From DATGMP01 sp035293565 (GTDB lineage: Bacteria > Pseudomonadota > Alphaproteobacteria > BOG-932 > Roseiterribacteraceae), in NCBI GenBank assembly GCA_035293565.1, contig DATGMP010000042.1, positions 7,351-71,350 of the forward strand: 64,000 bases of DNA, written 5' to 3'. The translations under genes were made by a program, and so were the position numbers. Position 1 is the stretch's first letter. Every line of letters begins with the position of its first letter. This document shows, piece after piece, positions 47,923 through 56,334 of this stretch. The notes beneath the pieces are model-generated. The model worked only from the letters and a program-made list of their open reading frames with translations. It was not told the origin of the DNA and did no database searches.

Positions 47923-48777
47923 TCAGAATCGCGTTTTGGGCAGGGCGAGCCCCGGCACGTCGGATCGCGCCTTGAAGACGCAGCCGGTGCGCACGACGAG
48001 ATTGGTCGGATTTTTGAAATCGCTGCCGGTCGCAATGTAGAGATCGCGCAGATCGGAACCGCCGAACGAAACGCTTTGCACTTCTTTGATCGGGACCTTG
48101 AGCCCGCCGGCGCGCCTTCCGTCCGGCAGAAATCGCGCGACCTCCCAGGAATCGAAGCGCGCGATCCAGACCCCGCCCTCCGCATCGACCGCCATGCCAT
48201 CGGCGTCCTGAATGTCCGCGAAGACGCGGCGGTCATGCAGCGCTCCGTCGGCCCCGACATCATAGACCCAGACCGTCTTGTAGCTCTCCGACTGGTAGAG
48301 CCGCCTCCCGTCCGGGCTGAAGCCGATTCCGTTCGAGATGCCGATCCCGTCCCAGAGCCTCGTGACGCGCCCGTTCGGGTCGAGGCGGATGAGCGGGCGC
48401 GATTGCGGCGGCCGGCCGGCGCCGACGGACTCGGCATCGATCAAGCCGGCCACGACGCCGCCATCAGACGTGGGGCAGAAATCATTGATCGCGCCGATGG
48501 GCAGGCCATCGAGCGCGGTACGAAGCTGGCGCGATGTCCCGGAGCGCTCATCGAAGAGGATCAGCCCGTCCTTCCCCGAGCAGACGATCCCGCCGCCTTC
48601 GTTGAGCGCGATGCCGCCGATCCAGGTGCGGCCGCGAAGAAAGCTCTCGATGCGACCGTCCGAATGGCGCTTGTGCAGACCGCCTTTCGTGACGTCGCTG
48701 AACCAGAGATTGCCGGCCTCGTCGGCGCGTGGCGCCTCGAGAAACTCCCAGCCGTCGACGAGCGTCTCCAGTTCCAT
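47923..48777 (-). CDS. SMP-30/gluconolactonase family protein
   Basis: A 284-residue six-bladed propeller. Metal ligands of the family are visible: Glu in EFLEAPRADEAG-like FLEAPRAD, Asn in GAINDFCP, Asn in SNGIGFSPDG and Asp in DADGMAVDAEGG. Members hydrolyse lactones with a divalent metal. No signal peptide, so cytoplasmic. Divergent from the small lipoprotein at 48878. The lactone substrate is unknown. Confidence 0.9.
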   Translation of the reverse strand: MELETLVDGWEFLEAPRADEAGNLWFSDVTKGGLHKRHSDGRIESFLRGRTWIGGIALNEGGGIVCSGKDGLILFDERSGTSRQLRTALDGLPIGAINDFCPTSDGGVVAGLIDAESVGAGRPPQSRPLIRLDPNGRVTRLWDGIGISNGIGFSPDGRRLYQSESYKTVWVYDVGADGALHDRRVFADIQDADGMAVDAEGGVWIARFDSWEVARFLPDGRRAGGLKVPIKEVQSVSFGGSDLRDLYIATGSDFKNPTNLVVRTGCVFKARSDVPGLALPKTRF

Positions 48778-48877
48778 TTCTCCCCTCCCTCGCGACCTCG
48801 ATGAGGACTAACAAACCTTCAGGAATTTCTGATATGCTGCGGCGTAGTTCGAAGAACCACTAGACACAAAATCAGGG

Positions 48878-49171
48878 ATGTTGTCGGTCATAATAAGGGG
48901 TCTTGCGTCCGCCGGTTGCGCATTGGCGCTCGCCTCTTGCTCGATCTTCAACTACGGCACGCATACCGAGGATATGGGCGACGGCAAATACATCGTGCTG
49001 ACCCCCTCGACCTGGGACGCAGCCACTGAGAACAGGAAGGCCAGCGAGGACGAATGTCCCGACGGATACAATATCGTGAAGAAAGGCCGGCGTCCCGACA
49101 GCGCCTTCAACGTGACCTTCCTCAACAGCGACTATGCCGATTACTGGGTGATCGAGTGCGCAGCCAAATGA
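48878..49171 (+). CDS. small exported lipoprotein, unknown function
   Basis: A 97-residue protein. Residues 1-20 are a signal sequence ending in the lipobox LASC (Cys21), predicting lipid anchoring; the mature part is about 77 residues with two further cysteines (DECPDGYN, VIECAAK) that could form a disulfide. The pattern KYIVLTPST and a Cys-Pro-Asp-Gly-Tyr block suggest a small conserved periplasmic domain, which I do not recognise. CAGGG lies directly before the ATG. Confidence 0.78.
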   Translation: MLSVIIRGLASAGCALALASCSIFNYGTHTEDMGDGKYIVLTPSTWDAATENRKASEDECPDGYNIVKKGRRPDSAFNVTFLNSDYADYWVIECAAK

Positions 49172-49177
49172 TGGCCC

Positions 49178-50029
49178 TCAGCTCTCGTAGTCTGTCGACA
49201 GGCTGACGCTTTCCCATGCCGCGATCTGCGTCTGCAGATCGGCCAGCTTGGCGCGATATGCGCCATAGACATCGCGGCCGAGGAGCAGGTGCAGCGGCGC
49301 GTTCGGCGACAGCGCGATCTTGAACACCTCCTCCGCGCAACGCTGCGGATCTCCGGTTTGCTTGCCGTCCATGCCCCTGATCATCGCGCGCCGCGCGCCG
49401 ACGGTGTCGGCATAGGCTTCCAGCGGCCGCGATGTCTCGCGCATCGACCGGCCCGACCAGTCTGTACGGAATCCGCCCGGCTCAACTGCCGTCACTTTGA
49501 TGCCGAAGATCGCGACTTCCTTCGAGAGCGCTTCGGTCAGCGCCTCCAGGGCGAATTTGCTCGAGCTATAGAAGCCTGCGCCCGGATTGGCCACCAGACC
49601 GGTCATCGACGAGATGTTGATCACATGGCCGCGTCTCTGGTTGCGCATCTCAGGCAGCGCCGCCTGGATCATCGCGACCGCGCCGAAATAATTGGTGTCG
49701 AACATGGCACGGATTTGTTCTTCCTCGCCCTCCTCGATCGCCGCCAGATAGCCATAGCCGGCATTGTTCACCAGAACATCGAGTCGCCCGAAAGCGCGAA
49801 CCGTTTCGACGATCGCGGCGCGAACCTGCACGCGATCGGTCACGTCGAGCGGCAGCGCCAGCGCGCGATTGGCATAATTTGCCGCGAGATCGGCGAGGGT
49901 TTCGGGATTGCGCGCCGTGAGCGCGACTTTGCAGCCCTGCTCGAGCGCATGCGCTCCGATCGCGCGGCCGATGCCGCTCGAGCAACCTGTGACCAGCCAA
50001 ACGGACGCATTTTCAGAACTGGAGGCCAT
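49178..50029 (-). CDS. SDR family oxidoreductase
   Basis: A 283-residue SDR: cofactor loop TGCSSGIG, NNAG intact, Ser in NISSMTG, YSSSK, and EPGGFRTDW after the active site, as in the oxidoreductase/17-beta-HSD-like branch. GGAGGA precedes ATG 50029, which lies only 2 bases after the stop of the DUF1214 gene, so the pair forms an operon. The next gene on the other side is convergent. Probably acts on a hydrophobic alcohol or ketone. Confidence 0.92.
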   Translation of the reverse strand: MASSSENASVWLVTGCSSGIGRAIGAHALEQGCKVALTARNPETLADLAANYANRALALPLDVTDRVQVRAAIVETVRAFGRLDVLVNNAGYGYLAAIEEGEEEQIRAMFDTNYFGAVAMIQAALPEMRNQRRGHVINISSMTGLVANPGAGFYSSSKFALEALTEALSKEVAIFGIKVTAVEPGGFRTDWSGRSMRETSRPLEAYADTVGARRAMIRGMDGKQTGDPQRCAEEVFKIALSPNAPLHLLLGRDVYGAYRAKLADLQTQIAAWESVSLSTDYES

Positions 50030-50031
50030 CT

Positions 50032-51267
50032 TCAATTTTCCTCCAGCCGCCAGGAATAGCTCTGCGCACGCGCCTCGCATTGTTGGCGACGCTCGGCCGG
50101 CGTGACGAACTTCGTGCCGCGCGGCAGCGTGTCTGCGAGGTCGGACAGCTTCACGACGCGGCTGTCGGCGCCGAGGTCCGTCCCCGGGCGGCCCGACGGA
50201 AACTCGGCCCAGCGGAGAGTCAGAATACCGTCATGCATCCCGCACGGATCGACCCAATTATGCACGCCGGGGTCCGCGATCGAGACCACGAAGCTGTAGG
50301 AACCGTCCGGGTTCGGCACGGATTGCGATTTGTTGAGGCTGCCGGTGCGACCGACGATATCGTTCGTCGTGCCCCAGACATTGGTGATCGGCACGATGAA
50401 ATAGGCTGCGTCCCCCGGCCGAAAGTCGATGACCAGCGCCTCGTCGTCGGCCACGCGGAAATGGCCGAGTATATAAACCTGATTGCGCAGAGCCCCATCC
50501 GTATCGCGATCGATCGTAAACTGAAAGCTGTTGACCGGCTTGTTCAGCGCCGGAGCATTCCAGCGAACGGTGTTCTCCGCATATTTGCGCATGAAGGATG
50601 CCGTCAGCGCCACCTGCTCGGCTTCGCTCCTGGGTGGCGTCTTCGGCGGCCCCAGCTTCTCGATCGTGAGTTCGTTGGCGCGATCCTTCGTCCAATCCAG
50701 CATCACGTCGCGGATATAGAACTCCTTGGCCGCGGGCGAAGAGCGTATGTGGTTGGATCGCCCGTTTGCGGGCTCGCCGTCAACCGTGACCGTGAAGCTG
50801 CGATCGGGCCCGAGCACCAGATCCTTGCCGTTGAGGACGTCGACGGTCCCCATCTTCTCGTCCCACAGCGTGAAGTAGTTCTCGGTCATCCGATGCTCGG
50901 CGACGCGGCCCCTGATCAGATAGCGCTCCCCGCCGTCGATCGGGATCACGCGATAGATCGAATCCGGATTGTCGATGCCCCAGCGCGAGCCGGGGATATC
51001 CAGCCCGCCGAGCTTGTGCGGAAGGCGCGTGATCGTCACCACGGCCGGACGCTGCGGATCCTGATTCAATGACCAGATCGCAGCGCCGAACATGACCTCG
51101 TCGAAGGCCCAGTCGAATGCCCGTCGCTGATCCGCGCTCGGCGCGGCCTGCGCCAACCAGCGGGCGCGCACCTCCTCGCGCGTGCGACGAATCTCGGGAT
51201 GCTCGAGCAGCTTCAGCGCCCGGCGTTCGAACGCCGCCTGCTCTGCTGTCGCGATCGGATTGCTCAT
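50032..51267 (-). CDS. DUF1214 domain-containing protein
   Basis: A 411-residue protein without a signal peptide. The C-terminal region (about 270-390; GHFRVADDEALVIDFRPGDA, NVWGTTNDIVGRTGSLNKSQ) carries the DUF1214 beta domain. Function is not established; such proteins often sit in gene sets for steroid, terpenoid or aromatic catabolism. GGGGGAAG precedes ATG 51267. It is the first gene of an operon with the SDR at 49178 and divergent from an XRE regulator. Confidence 0.85.
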   Translation of the reverse strand: MSNPIATAEQAAFERRALKLLEHPEIRRTREEVRARWLAQAAPSADQRRAFDWAFDEVMFGAAIWSLNQDPQRPAVVTITRLPHKLGGLDIPGSRWGIDNPDSIYRVIPIDGGERYLIRGRVAEHRMTENYFTLWDEKMGTVDVLNGKDLVLGPDRSFTVTVDGEPANGRSNHIRSSPAAKEFYIRDVMLDWTKDRANELTIEKLGPPKTPPRSEAEQVALTASFMRKYAENTVRWNAPALNKPVNSFQFTIDRDTDGALRNQVYILGHFRVADDEALVIDFRPGDAAYFIVPITNVWGTTNDIVGRTGSLNKSQSVPNPDGSYSFVVSIADPGVHNWVDPCGMHDGILTLRWAEFPSGRPGTDLGADSRVVKLSDLADTLPRGTKFVTPAERRQQCEARAQSYSWRLEEN

Positions 51268-51301
51268 GCGTCTTCCCCCATGGCTCGGTGGAGCCGCCAC
51301 C

Positions 51302-51328
51302 CTGACCAACCGCTTTCCTGTTGGCCAG
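51302..51328. promoter_or_regulatory. candidate operator dyad in the XRE/DUF1214 divergent region
   Basis: CTGACCAAC (51302-51310) and GTTGGCCAG (51320-51328) form 9-base arms with one mismatch across a 9-base spacer. Two further small dyads flank it: GGCTC/GAGCC at 51282-51295 and CTCGT/ACGAG at 51348-51360. The position between divergent genes fits an operator for the XRE protein at 51389. Confidence 0.4.
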
Positions 51329-51388
51329 AACGAGGTTTGGTGTCAGTCTCGTTTGACGAGCCTAGAGAGCTACTGAAATGAGCCTTCC

Positions 51389-52153
51389 ATGAGATCCGCG
51401 CGCGCCCGCCAGTTCCCCCAGCTGATCGAGACCTTGAAGATGCAGCTCAAGGCGCAAGGGCTCACGCAGCGCGACGTCGCCGGCCGGCTCGGGGTGGGTC
51501 TCGCGACCGTGAAGCGCTGGCTGGCCGGCGACGGGCTCACGACCCAGCGTATGGAGGATCTGTGCGACCTGGCGAAGATCAGCCTGGTCGAGCTGATCGA
51601 AGCATCCGCGCGCGAGCCGATAGACCGCATCACCCAATTCAGCCCGAGCCAGGAACGTGCTCTCGCGGAGGATTCCCGACTGTTCTTCGTCTTCTTCTCG
51701 CTCCTCAATGGCTGGCCGCCGGATGATTGCGCGCGAGAGCTCGGGCTCGATCAGGGCACGATGCAGGCAATCCTAAAGCGGCTGGTTCGGCTCGGGCTGG
51801 TCGATGTGCTTCCGGGCGGGCGTGTGCGCGTGCTCACGGTCCGCGAGGTCGCCTGGCGTCCGGACGGACCTCTCTCCAAGAATTTCGCCGCTCGTCGGGA
51901 TTTCGTGGAGCGCGGCAGTGACGCGCAGGATCTTCACATGTCCGATTTCGTGAAGCTGTCGGCGGCCGGTCTCAACGAAGTCCGCGACCTTCTGGAAGAG
52001 CTGCGTCGGGAAATCCACCGGGTCGCACGGGCCGATCGTCATCGTACCGCCGCGGATCGCACCTGGCAGGGACTTCTCTTCCTGGTCCACCCATTGCGGA
52101 TGGACGCCATCCGCGCCACCATGTCGGGGAGCAGCGGGAGGGGGAAGCCATGA
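51389..52153 (+). CDS. XRE-type helix-turn-helix regulator with extra C-terminal region
   Basis: A 254-residue protein. Residues 10-65 form a Cro/C1-type HTH (LKAQGLTQRDVAGRLGVGLA, then TVKRWLAGDGLT). A second winged-helix-like part follows near 105-150 (GWPPDDCARELGLDQGTM, then LKRLVRLGLVDVLPGG). The last 60 residues are basic. It overlaps the next SDR by ATGA, so regulator and enzyme are translated together, and it is divergent from the DUF1214-SDR pair. It likely controls both transcripts from the dyads between them (inference). Confidence 0.88.
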   Translation: MRSARARQFPQLIETLKMQLKAQGLTQRDVAGRLGVGLATVKRWLAGDGLTTQRMEDLCDLAKISLVELIEASAREPIDRITQFSPSQERALAEDSRLFFVFFSLLNGWPPDDCARELGLDQGTMQAILKRLVRLGLVDVLPGGRVRVLTVREVAWRPDGPLSKNFAARRDFVERGSDAQDLHMSDFVKLSAAGLNEVRDLLEELRREIHRVARADRHRTAADRTWQGLLFLVHPLRMDAIRATMSGSSGRGKP

Positions 52154-52911
52154 GAGGATTGTCGGGAAAGGTGGCGATCGTCGCCGGCGGGGCGACCGGA
52201 ATCGGCGCGGCCACAGCGCTGAGACTCGCGACCGAAGGCGCCACCGTGGTAGTGGGCGACATCAATATCGCGGACGCGGAGCGGGTCGCCGGCCAGATCG
52301 CCGAGCGCGGCGGCAGAGCGATGGCCGTTCGCTTCGATGTATCCGACGACCGATCGGTCGCGAACCTCGTCGCCGCTGCGGTCGAGAGCTATGGCGGCCT
52401 CGACGTCATGCATGCCAATGCGGCCGATCTGTCGCTCTGCGCGCGCGACAGCGACGCGGTCGACATTTCACTGGAGATCTTCGACCGTACGATCGCGGTC
52501 GATTTGCGCGGCCATCTGCTCTGTACCCGGCACGCCGTCCCCGCGCTGCTGAAGCGCGGCGGCGGATCGATGATCTATACCTCGTCCGGCGCCGCCTATG
52601 TCGGCGAGCCCGTGCGGGTCGCCTATGCGATCGCCAAGGCCGGAATCACCGCGCTGATGCGGCACGTGGCGTCGCGATGGGGAAAAGAGGGAATCCGCGC
52701 CAACGCGATCGCGCCCGGATTCGTGCTTACCGAAGGCGCAAAGGCTCAGGTGCCGAAGGAAAGGCGCCAGGAGATGATCGAAAAGGGCCGCAGCACGCGC
52801 CTCGGCGAGTCCGACGATATCGCGGCCATGGTCGCGATGCTCGCGTCCGACGACGGCGAATGGATCAACGGGCAGGTGATCAGCGTGGACGGCGGCATCA
52901 CCATGCGGTGA
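52150..52911 (+). CDS. SDR family oxidoreductase (paralogue of 4903)
   Basis: A 253-residue SDR: cofactor loop GGATGIG, YAIAK, and C-terminus INGQVISVDGGITMR. It shares long stretches with the SDR at 4903 and, like it, has HANAADLSL or a similar text where others have NNAG. Coupled to the XRE gene by overlapping ATGA. The close relationship of two SDRs 47 kb apart suggests duplication within this region. The substrate is unknown. Confidence 0.93.
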   Translation: MRGLSGKVAIVAGGATGIGAATALRLATEGATVVVGDINIADAERVAGQIAERGGRAMAVRFDVSDDRSVANLVAAAVESYGGLDVMHANAADLSLCARDSDAVDISLEIFDRTIAVDLRGHLLCTRHAVPALLKRGGGSMIYTSSGAAYVGEPVRVAYAIAKAGITALMRHVASRWGKEGIRANAIAPGFVLTEGAKAQVPKERRQEMIEKGRSTRLGESDDIAAMVAMLASDDGEWINGQVISVDGGITMR

Positions 52912-52925
52912 GCCGCCTGCCCCCG

Positions 52926-53363
52926 TCACTTCTCGTAGGCGTCCGAGACGTCGGGAATGAAGGGCTCCATCCCGGCCGGGATGGAGGCGCTCTTGTCGTC
53001 CCAGAAAGCGCGGAGCGTCCGAATCTTCCCCTGATCGTTCACTGACGCGTACTCGATGATCGAAAGATCGAGCCCCTGGTTCTTCTCAGGGATGCGAACC
53101 TGCATCGTGAAGCACAGAATCCCCTCATTGCCGCAGGCGCGGATTTCATCAAGGCGGGGGTTCAGCTGCCGCTTCGGGCCCTGATGGGCGAAATCCCAGA
53201 ATTTGCCAATGCCGTCATGGCCGCGGAACTCGGGCGTGCCGGCCGGGTCGCAGAAGCTGGCATCCTCGGCGAAGACGGATAGCAGCAGCGCCTTGTCATT
53301 GTCCTTCCAAGCCTGGACGTATTTCTCGAGCGCCTCGCGGACTTGAGCCGGGGTTGCCGCCAT
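52926..53363 (-). CDS. ketosteroid-isomerase-like NTF2 protein
   Basis: A 145-residue SnoaL/KSI-like protein. ALEKYVQAWKDND supplies a Tyr in the first helix and FAEDASFCDPAGTPEFRGHD the Asp-containing strand, an arrangement seen in steroid delta-isomerase relatives; the third acid is not clear. GGAGGGAAG precedes ATG 53363. It is convergent with the SDR at 52150 and divergent from a P450. An isomerase or dehydratase role is possible. Confidence 0.87.
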   Translation of the reverse strand: MAATPAQVREALEKYVQAWKDNDKALLLSVFAEDASFCDPAGTPEFRGHDGIGKFWDFAHQGPKRQLNPRLDEIRACGNEGILCFTMQVRIPEKNQGLDLSIIEYASVNDQGKIRTLRAFWDDKSASIPAGMEPFIPDVSDAYEK

Positions 53364-53494
53364 GTCTTCCCTCCATGATCGCGTGGACCTGTCGCGCACG
53401 CCATTATCCGCAAGTCGCCCGCCGCCGTCGAGGAAAAAAAGATTGTGACTGGAATTTTTTCTGTGATGGCCTATGCTCCGTCGCGGGGGAAGTC

Positions 53495-54697
53495 ATGATC
53501 GATCTCAGCGACGCCGACTATTGGCGCGATCCTTACCCGATCCTGGAGCGCGAACGCGCGGCCGGACCCACGACCCGCACCACGCAAGGCGAGCTCGTAC
53601 TGCTGCGGGCGGAGGATGTCGAGTTCTTGCATGGCGATCGGCATTTTTCGACCATGGGGCTGCTCGATCTGGAGCGCATCGGCATTCATGACGGGCCATT
53701 CTACGAATGGCGCGCCCGCACGCTGAACGTCATGAATGGCATGGATCACGAGCGGCTCAGGGGCTATGTCGGCCGCGCCTTCTTCCCCAAGCAGATCAAC
53801 CGGCTGCGCAGTCTGGTCCGCGAGCGCGCGAATACCCTCATCGACGCCGTGATCGAGGCCGGGGAAATGGACTTCCTCGAAGGCTTCGCCGAGGACCTGC
53901 CGCTCTGGACCATGTGCCTGTTCCTCGGGATCGACGACGCCGATCGGCTTTCCATCGGAGCCTCCCTCACCGGGACCGAGGAAGGCTTCACCCAGATGAT
54001 GACGCCCCAGATCCGCGGCCGGGTCGAAGCCTCGATCGTCGCGCTCAACGAGTACGTCACCGAGCTGATCGCCCGTCGCACGCGGGAGCCGAAGGAGGAC
54101 ATCGTCTCGGTACTGGCTCAGCTCCGCGCCGCGGGCGAAGGCCCGAACGAGGACGAGATGCATGCGCTGATCGTCAATGTCATCGGCGGCTCCGTCGGTT
54201 CGACGAGCTCGGCGTTATCGAACAGCCTGCTGCTGTTCGCCGACCATCCAGACCAGGCTGATACCTTGCGTGCGCGGCCGGAGCTTGCGCGGGCTGCGGT
54301 CGAGGAATGTTTACGGTTCCGGCCGCCGTTCCGGATTGCGCGTCGGCGCGTCGTGGATCCCATCACCGCTTTCGGGGTCGATCTCAAACCCGCCGACACG
54401 GTGTTCGTGCCGCGCCAGGCTGCCAATCGGGATCCGGAGCGCTGGAACGATCCCGACCGGTTCGACATCGAACGGCCGGAGAAGCGGCATCTGAGCTTCG
54501 GCTACGGCGCGCATTTCTGCCTCGGCGCGGCGATCGCGCGCGCCAATCTGCAGGAAGCGCTGCCGATCGTGCTCGATCGGCTCCGCGACATCGAGGTCGT
54601 GGGCAAGCCAGAGCGCGTCCCGTTCACGATGGATGAGAAGCTGGACAGGCTGCGCATAAGATTCCGGCCAAACAGGCCATCGGGAACGGCGGTATGA
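53495..54697 (+). CDS. cytochrome P450
   Basis: A 400-residue P450. Heme loop LSFGYGAHFCLG with Cys342 and ExxR at E271-CL-R274. The I-helix reads IGGSVGSTSSAL (230-241) with no acidic residue at the AGxE/DT position, as also in the P450 at 1593; this suggests unusual oxygen activation. ATG 53495 has GGGGGAAG upstream. It is followed by a palindromic repeat and a SnoaL-type gene on the same strand. The electron partner is not adjacent. Confidence 0.94.
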   Translation: MIDLSDADYWRDPYPILERERAAGPTTRTTQGELVLLRAEDVEFLHGDRHFSTMGLLDLERIGIHDGPFYEWRARTLNVMNGMDHERLRGYVGRAFFPKQINRLRSLVRERANTLIDAVIEAGEMDFLEGFAEDLPLWTMCLFLGIDDADRLSIGASLTGTEEGFTQMMTPQIRGRVEASIVALNEYVTELIARRTREPKEDIVSVLAQLRAAGEGPNEDEMHALIVNVIGGSVGSTSSALSNSLLLFADHPDQADTLRARPELARAAVEECLRFRPPFRIARRRVVDPITAFGVDLKPADTVFVPRQAANRDPERWNDPDRFDIERPEKRHLSFGYGAHFCLGAAIARANLQEALPIVLDRLRDIEVVGKPERVPFTMDEKLDRLRIRFRPNRPSGTAV

Positions 54698-54707
54698 ACC
54701 CTTTCAT

Positions 54708-54735
54708 CGTCATTCCCGCTTTCGCCGGAATGACG
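54708..54735. repeat. dispersed palindromic repeat
   Basis: CGTCATTCC (54708-54716) and GGAATGACG (54727-54735) are perfect 9-base arms; the inner bases continue the stem with one mismatch around TTTC. It lies 10 bases after the P450 stop. Same family as 6937, 21634 and 56284. Confidence 0.85.
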
Positions 54736-54781
54736 GAAGCGGGTAGCATAGGGCATAGCGTGCCGAACGAGGGAGACATCG

Positions 54782-55267
54782 ATGGCTTTGCGTCTGGAAG
54801 ATATCGAGCTGATCAAACAGCTGAAGCACCGTTATATGCGCTGCCTCGACACTGCCGACACCGCAGGCCTGCGCAAATGCCTCGCCGACGATGTGTCGAT
54901 CAACTATGTCGGCGGCAGCTATCACATCCAGGCCAAGGGCGCGGACGAGATCGTCTCGATGCTGGCCGGCGGCATGTACAACGACAAATATATCGGCGTG
55001 CACACCGTTCATCATCCCGAGATCACTGTGCACGACGACAATACCGCCGACGGGATCTGGTACCTGGTCGATTTCGCGATCAATTTCGCGATCGGCAAGA
55101 CGACCGAAGGCTCGGCGATATACAAGGATAAATACGTCAAGAAGAACGGCGCCTGGCTGATCCAGCACAGCGAATATTCCCGCATCTATGAGCGTTTCGA
55201 GGACATCCAGGGCAAGCCCAACATCACCTCGCATCTCTACGGAAAGCTGTTCGGAAAGCCCGCCTGA
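54782..55267 (+). CDS. SnoaL_4/NTF2-like protein (paralogue of 45405)
   Basis: A 161-residue protein starting MALRLEDIELIKQLKHRYMR. The two proteins share the N-terminal 11 residues exactly, HHPEI, GSAIYKDKYVK-like text and QHSEYSRIYE. The fold is that of BaiE/SnoaL dehydratases and isomerases; the Tyr in HRYMR and His in VHHPEI are candidate catalytic residues by analogy. GAGGGAGA precedes the ATG. It lies between a P450 and an LLM-type oxidoreductase, 38 bases from the latter. Confidence 0.88.
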   Translation: MALRLEDIELIKQLKHRYMRCLDTADTAGLRKCLADDVSINYVGGSYHIQAKGADEIVSMLAGGMYNDKYIGVHTVHHPEITVHDDNTADGIWYLVDFAINFAIGKTTEGSAIYKDKYVKKNGAWLIQHSEYSRIYERFEDIQGKPNITSHLYGKLFGKPA

Positions 55268-55305
55268 CGGTCCAACCTTTCGCGTTATCACAACGGAGTC
55301 CGCCC

Positions 55306-56277
55306 TTGCCGCGCCTCGTCCTGCGCTTCGATATGCGCAACCCTCAGCCCGGCGTTCCGAAGACCGAGCTTTATCAGACCGCGATCGATATGGCGGTCTG
55401 GGCCGAGGAACGCGGCTTTCACACCGTGCAATTCGCCGAGCATCACGGCAGCGACGACGGCTATATCCCCTCCCCGATCGTGTTGGCCGCCGCGATCGCC
55501 AGCCGGACCCGGCGCATCCGGCTGCGGTTCGGCCTGATCATTCTGCCGCTCAACAATCCAATCAAGCTGGCCGAGGATTTGGCGGTCCTCGATATCATCA
55601 GCACCGGCCGCATCGATGTGATCTTCGGCGCAGGCTACGTTCCGCACGAATTCGAGATGTTCGGCGTCGATCCGAAGCAGCGCGTCCGGCTGATGGAGGA
55701 GGGCGTCGAGGCGATCAAGCGCGCCTGGACCGGCGAGGCCTTCACCTATCGCGGCCGCAAGGTGCGCGTGACGCCCACGCCCGTGCAGAAGCCGAGACCG
55801 TCCATCTGGCTCGGCGGATCGACGCCGGCGGCCGCCCGGCGCGCCGCGCGCATCGCCGATGATTTCTATTCCGGAGAGCCTTCGCTTTACGACGCCTACC
55901 GTGACGAGATGAGAAAGCTCGGCAAACCCGACCATGGCGAGTTTCGCCGCATCGGGACCGGCTTCTTCGTGACGGCGCCCGACCCGGACCGCGAATGGGC
56001 CCGGACCGGCCCCTACATCCTGCACGAGGTCAATTCCTATCGCGCCTGGCTGGCGCAGGTGGGCGCGAGCCTGAGCGGCTATCCCGACGGCGATGTCGAC
56101 GCCATTCGCGCCTCAGGCGCCTTTCCGATCCTGAACACCGAGGACAGCCTCAAATATCTCGCCGACCTCGGCCCCGACGGCGACGTGTCGCTCCACCCCC
56201 TGATCGGCGGCTTGCCGCCCGCGATCGGCTGGGAGCAGCTAAGGCAATTCGAGAAGGATATCCTGCCGAGGGTATAG
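55306..56277 (+). CDS. LLM class flavin-dependent oxidoreductase
   Basis: A 323-residue luciferase-like protein. RGFHTVQFAEHHGSDDGYI and SRTRRIRLRFGLIILPLNNP are typical of bacterial-luciferase-like monooxygenases with FMN; GRIDVIFGAGYVPHEFEMFG and PSIWLGGSTPAAARRAAR continue the barrel. The start is TTG at 55306 with CGGAG 7 bases upstream. Unlike the other three LLM proteins of the window it looks closer to the FMN monooxygenase branch. Probably co-transcribed with 54782. Confidence 0.9.
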   Translation: MPRLVLRFDMRNPQPGVPKTELYQTAIDMAVWAEERGFHTVQFAEHHGSDDGYIPSPIVLAAAIASRTRRIRLRFGLIILPLNNPIKLAEDLAVLDIISTGRIDVIFGAGYVPHEFEMFGVDPKQRVRLMEEGVEAIKRAWTGEAFTYRGRKVRVTPTPVQKPRPSIWLGGSTPAAARRAARIADDFYSGEPSLYDAYRDEMRKLGKPDHGEFRRIGTGFFVTAPDPDREWARTGPYILHEVNSYRAWLAQVGASLSGYPDGDVDAIRASGAFPILNTEDSLKYLADLGPDGDVSLHPLIGGLPPAIGWEQLRQFEKDILPRV

Positions 56278-56283
56278 GATTGA

Positions 56284-56311
56284 CGTCATTCCCGCGACGG
56301 CGGGAATGACG
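56284..56311. repeat. dispersed palindromic repeat
   Basis: CGTCATTCCCGC (56284-56295) and GCGGGAATGACG (56300-56311) are perfect 12-base arms around GACG, the most regular copy in the window. It lies 6 bases after the LLM stop and before the convergent TetR gene, so it may also help end transcription. Confidence 0.88.
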
Positions 56312-56334
56312 AAAGAGAATAGGCGCGCTTAAGC

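Noticed and set aside
47187..48437. 416-codon minus-strand frame across the amidotransferase, DUF442 and lactonase genes
   Set aside because: It overlaps three well-supported genes in other frames and its translation is Ser/Arg/Gly-rich without domains.
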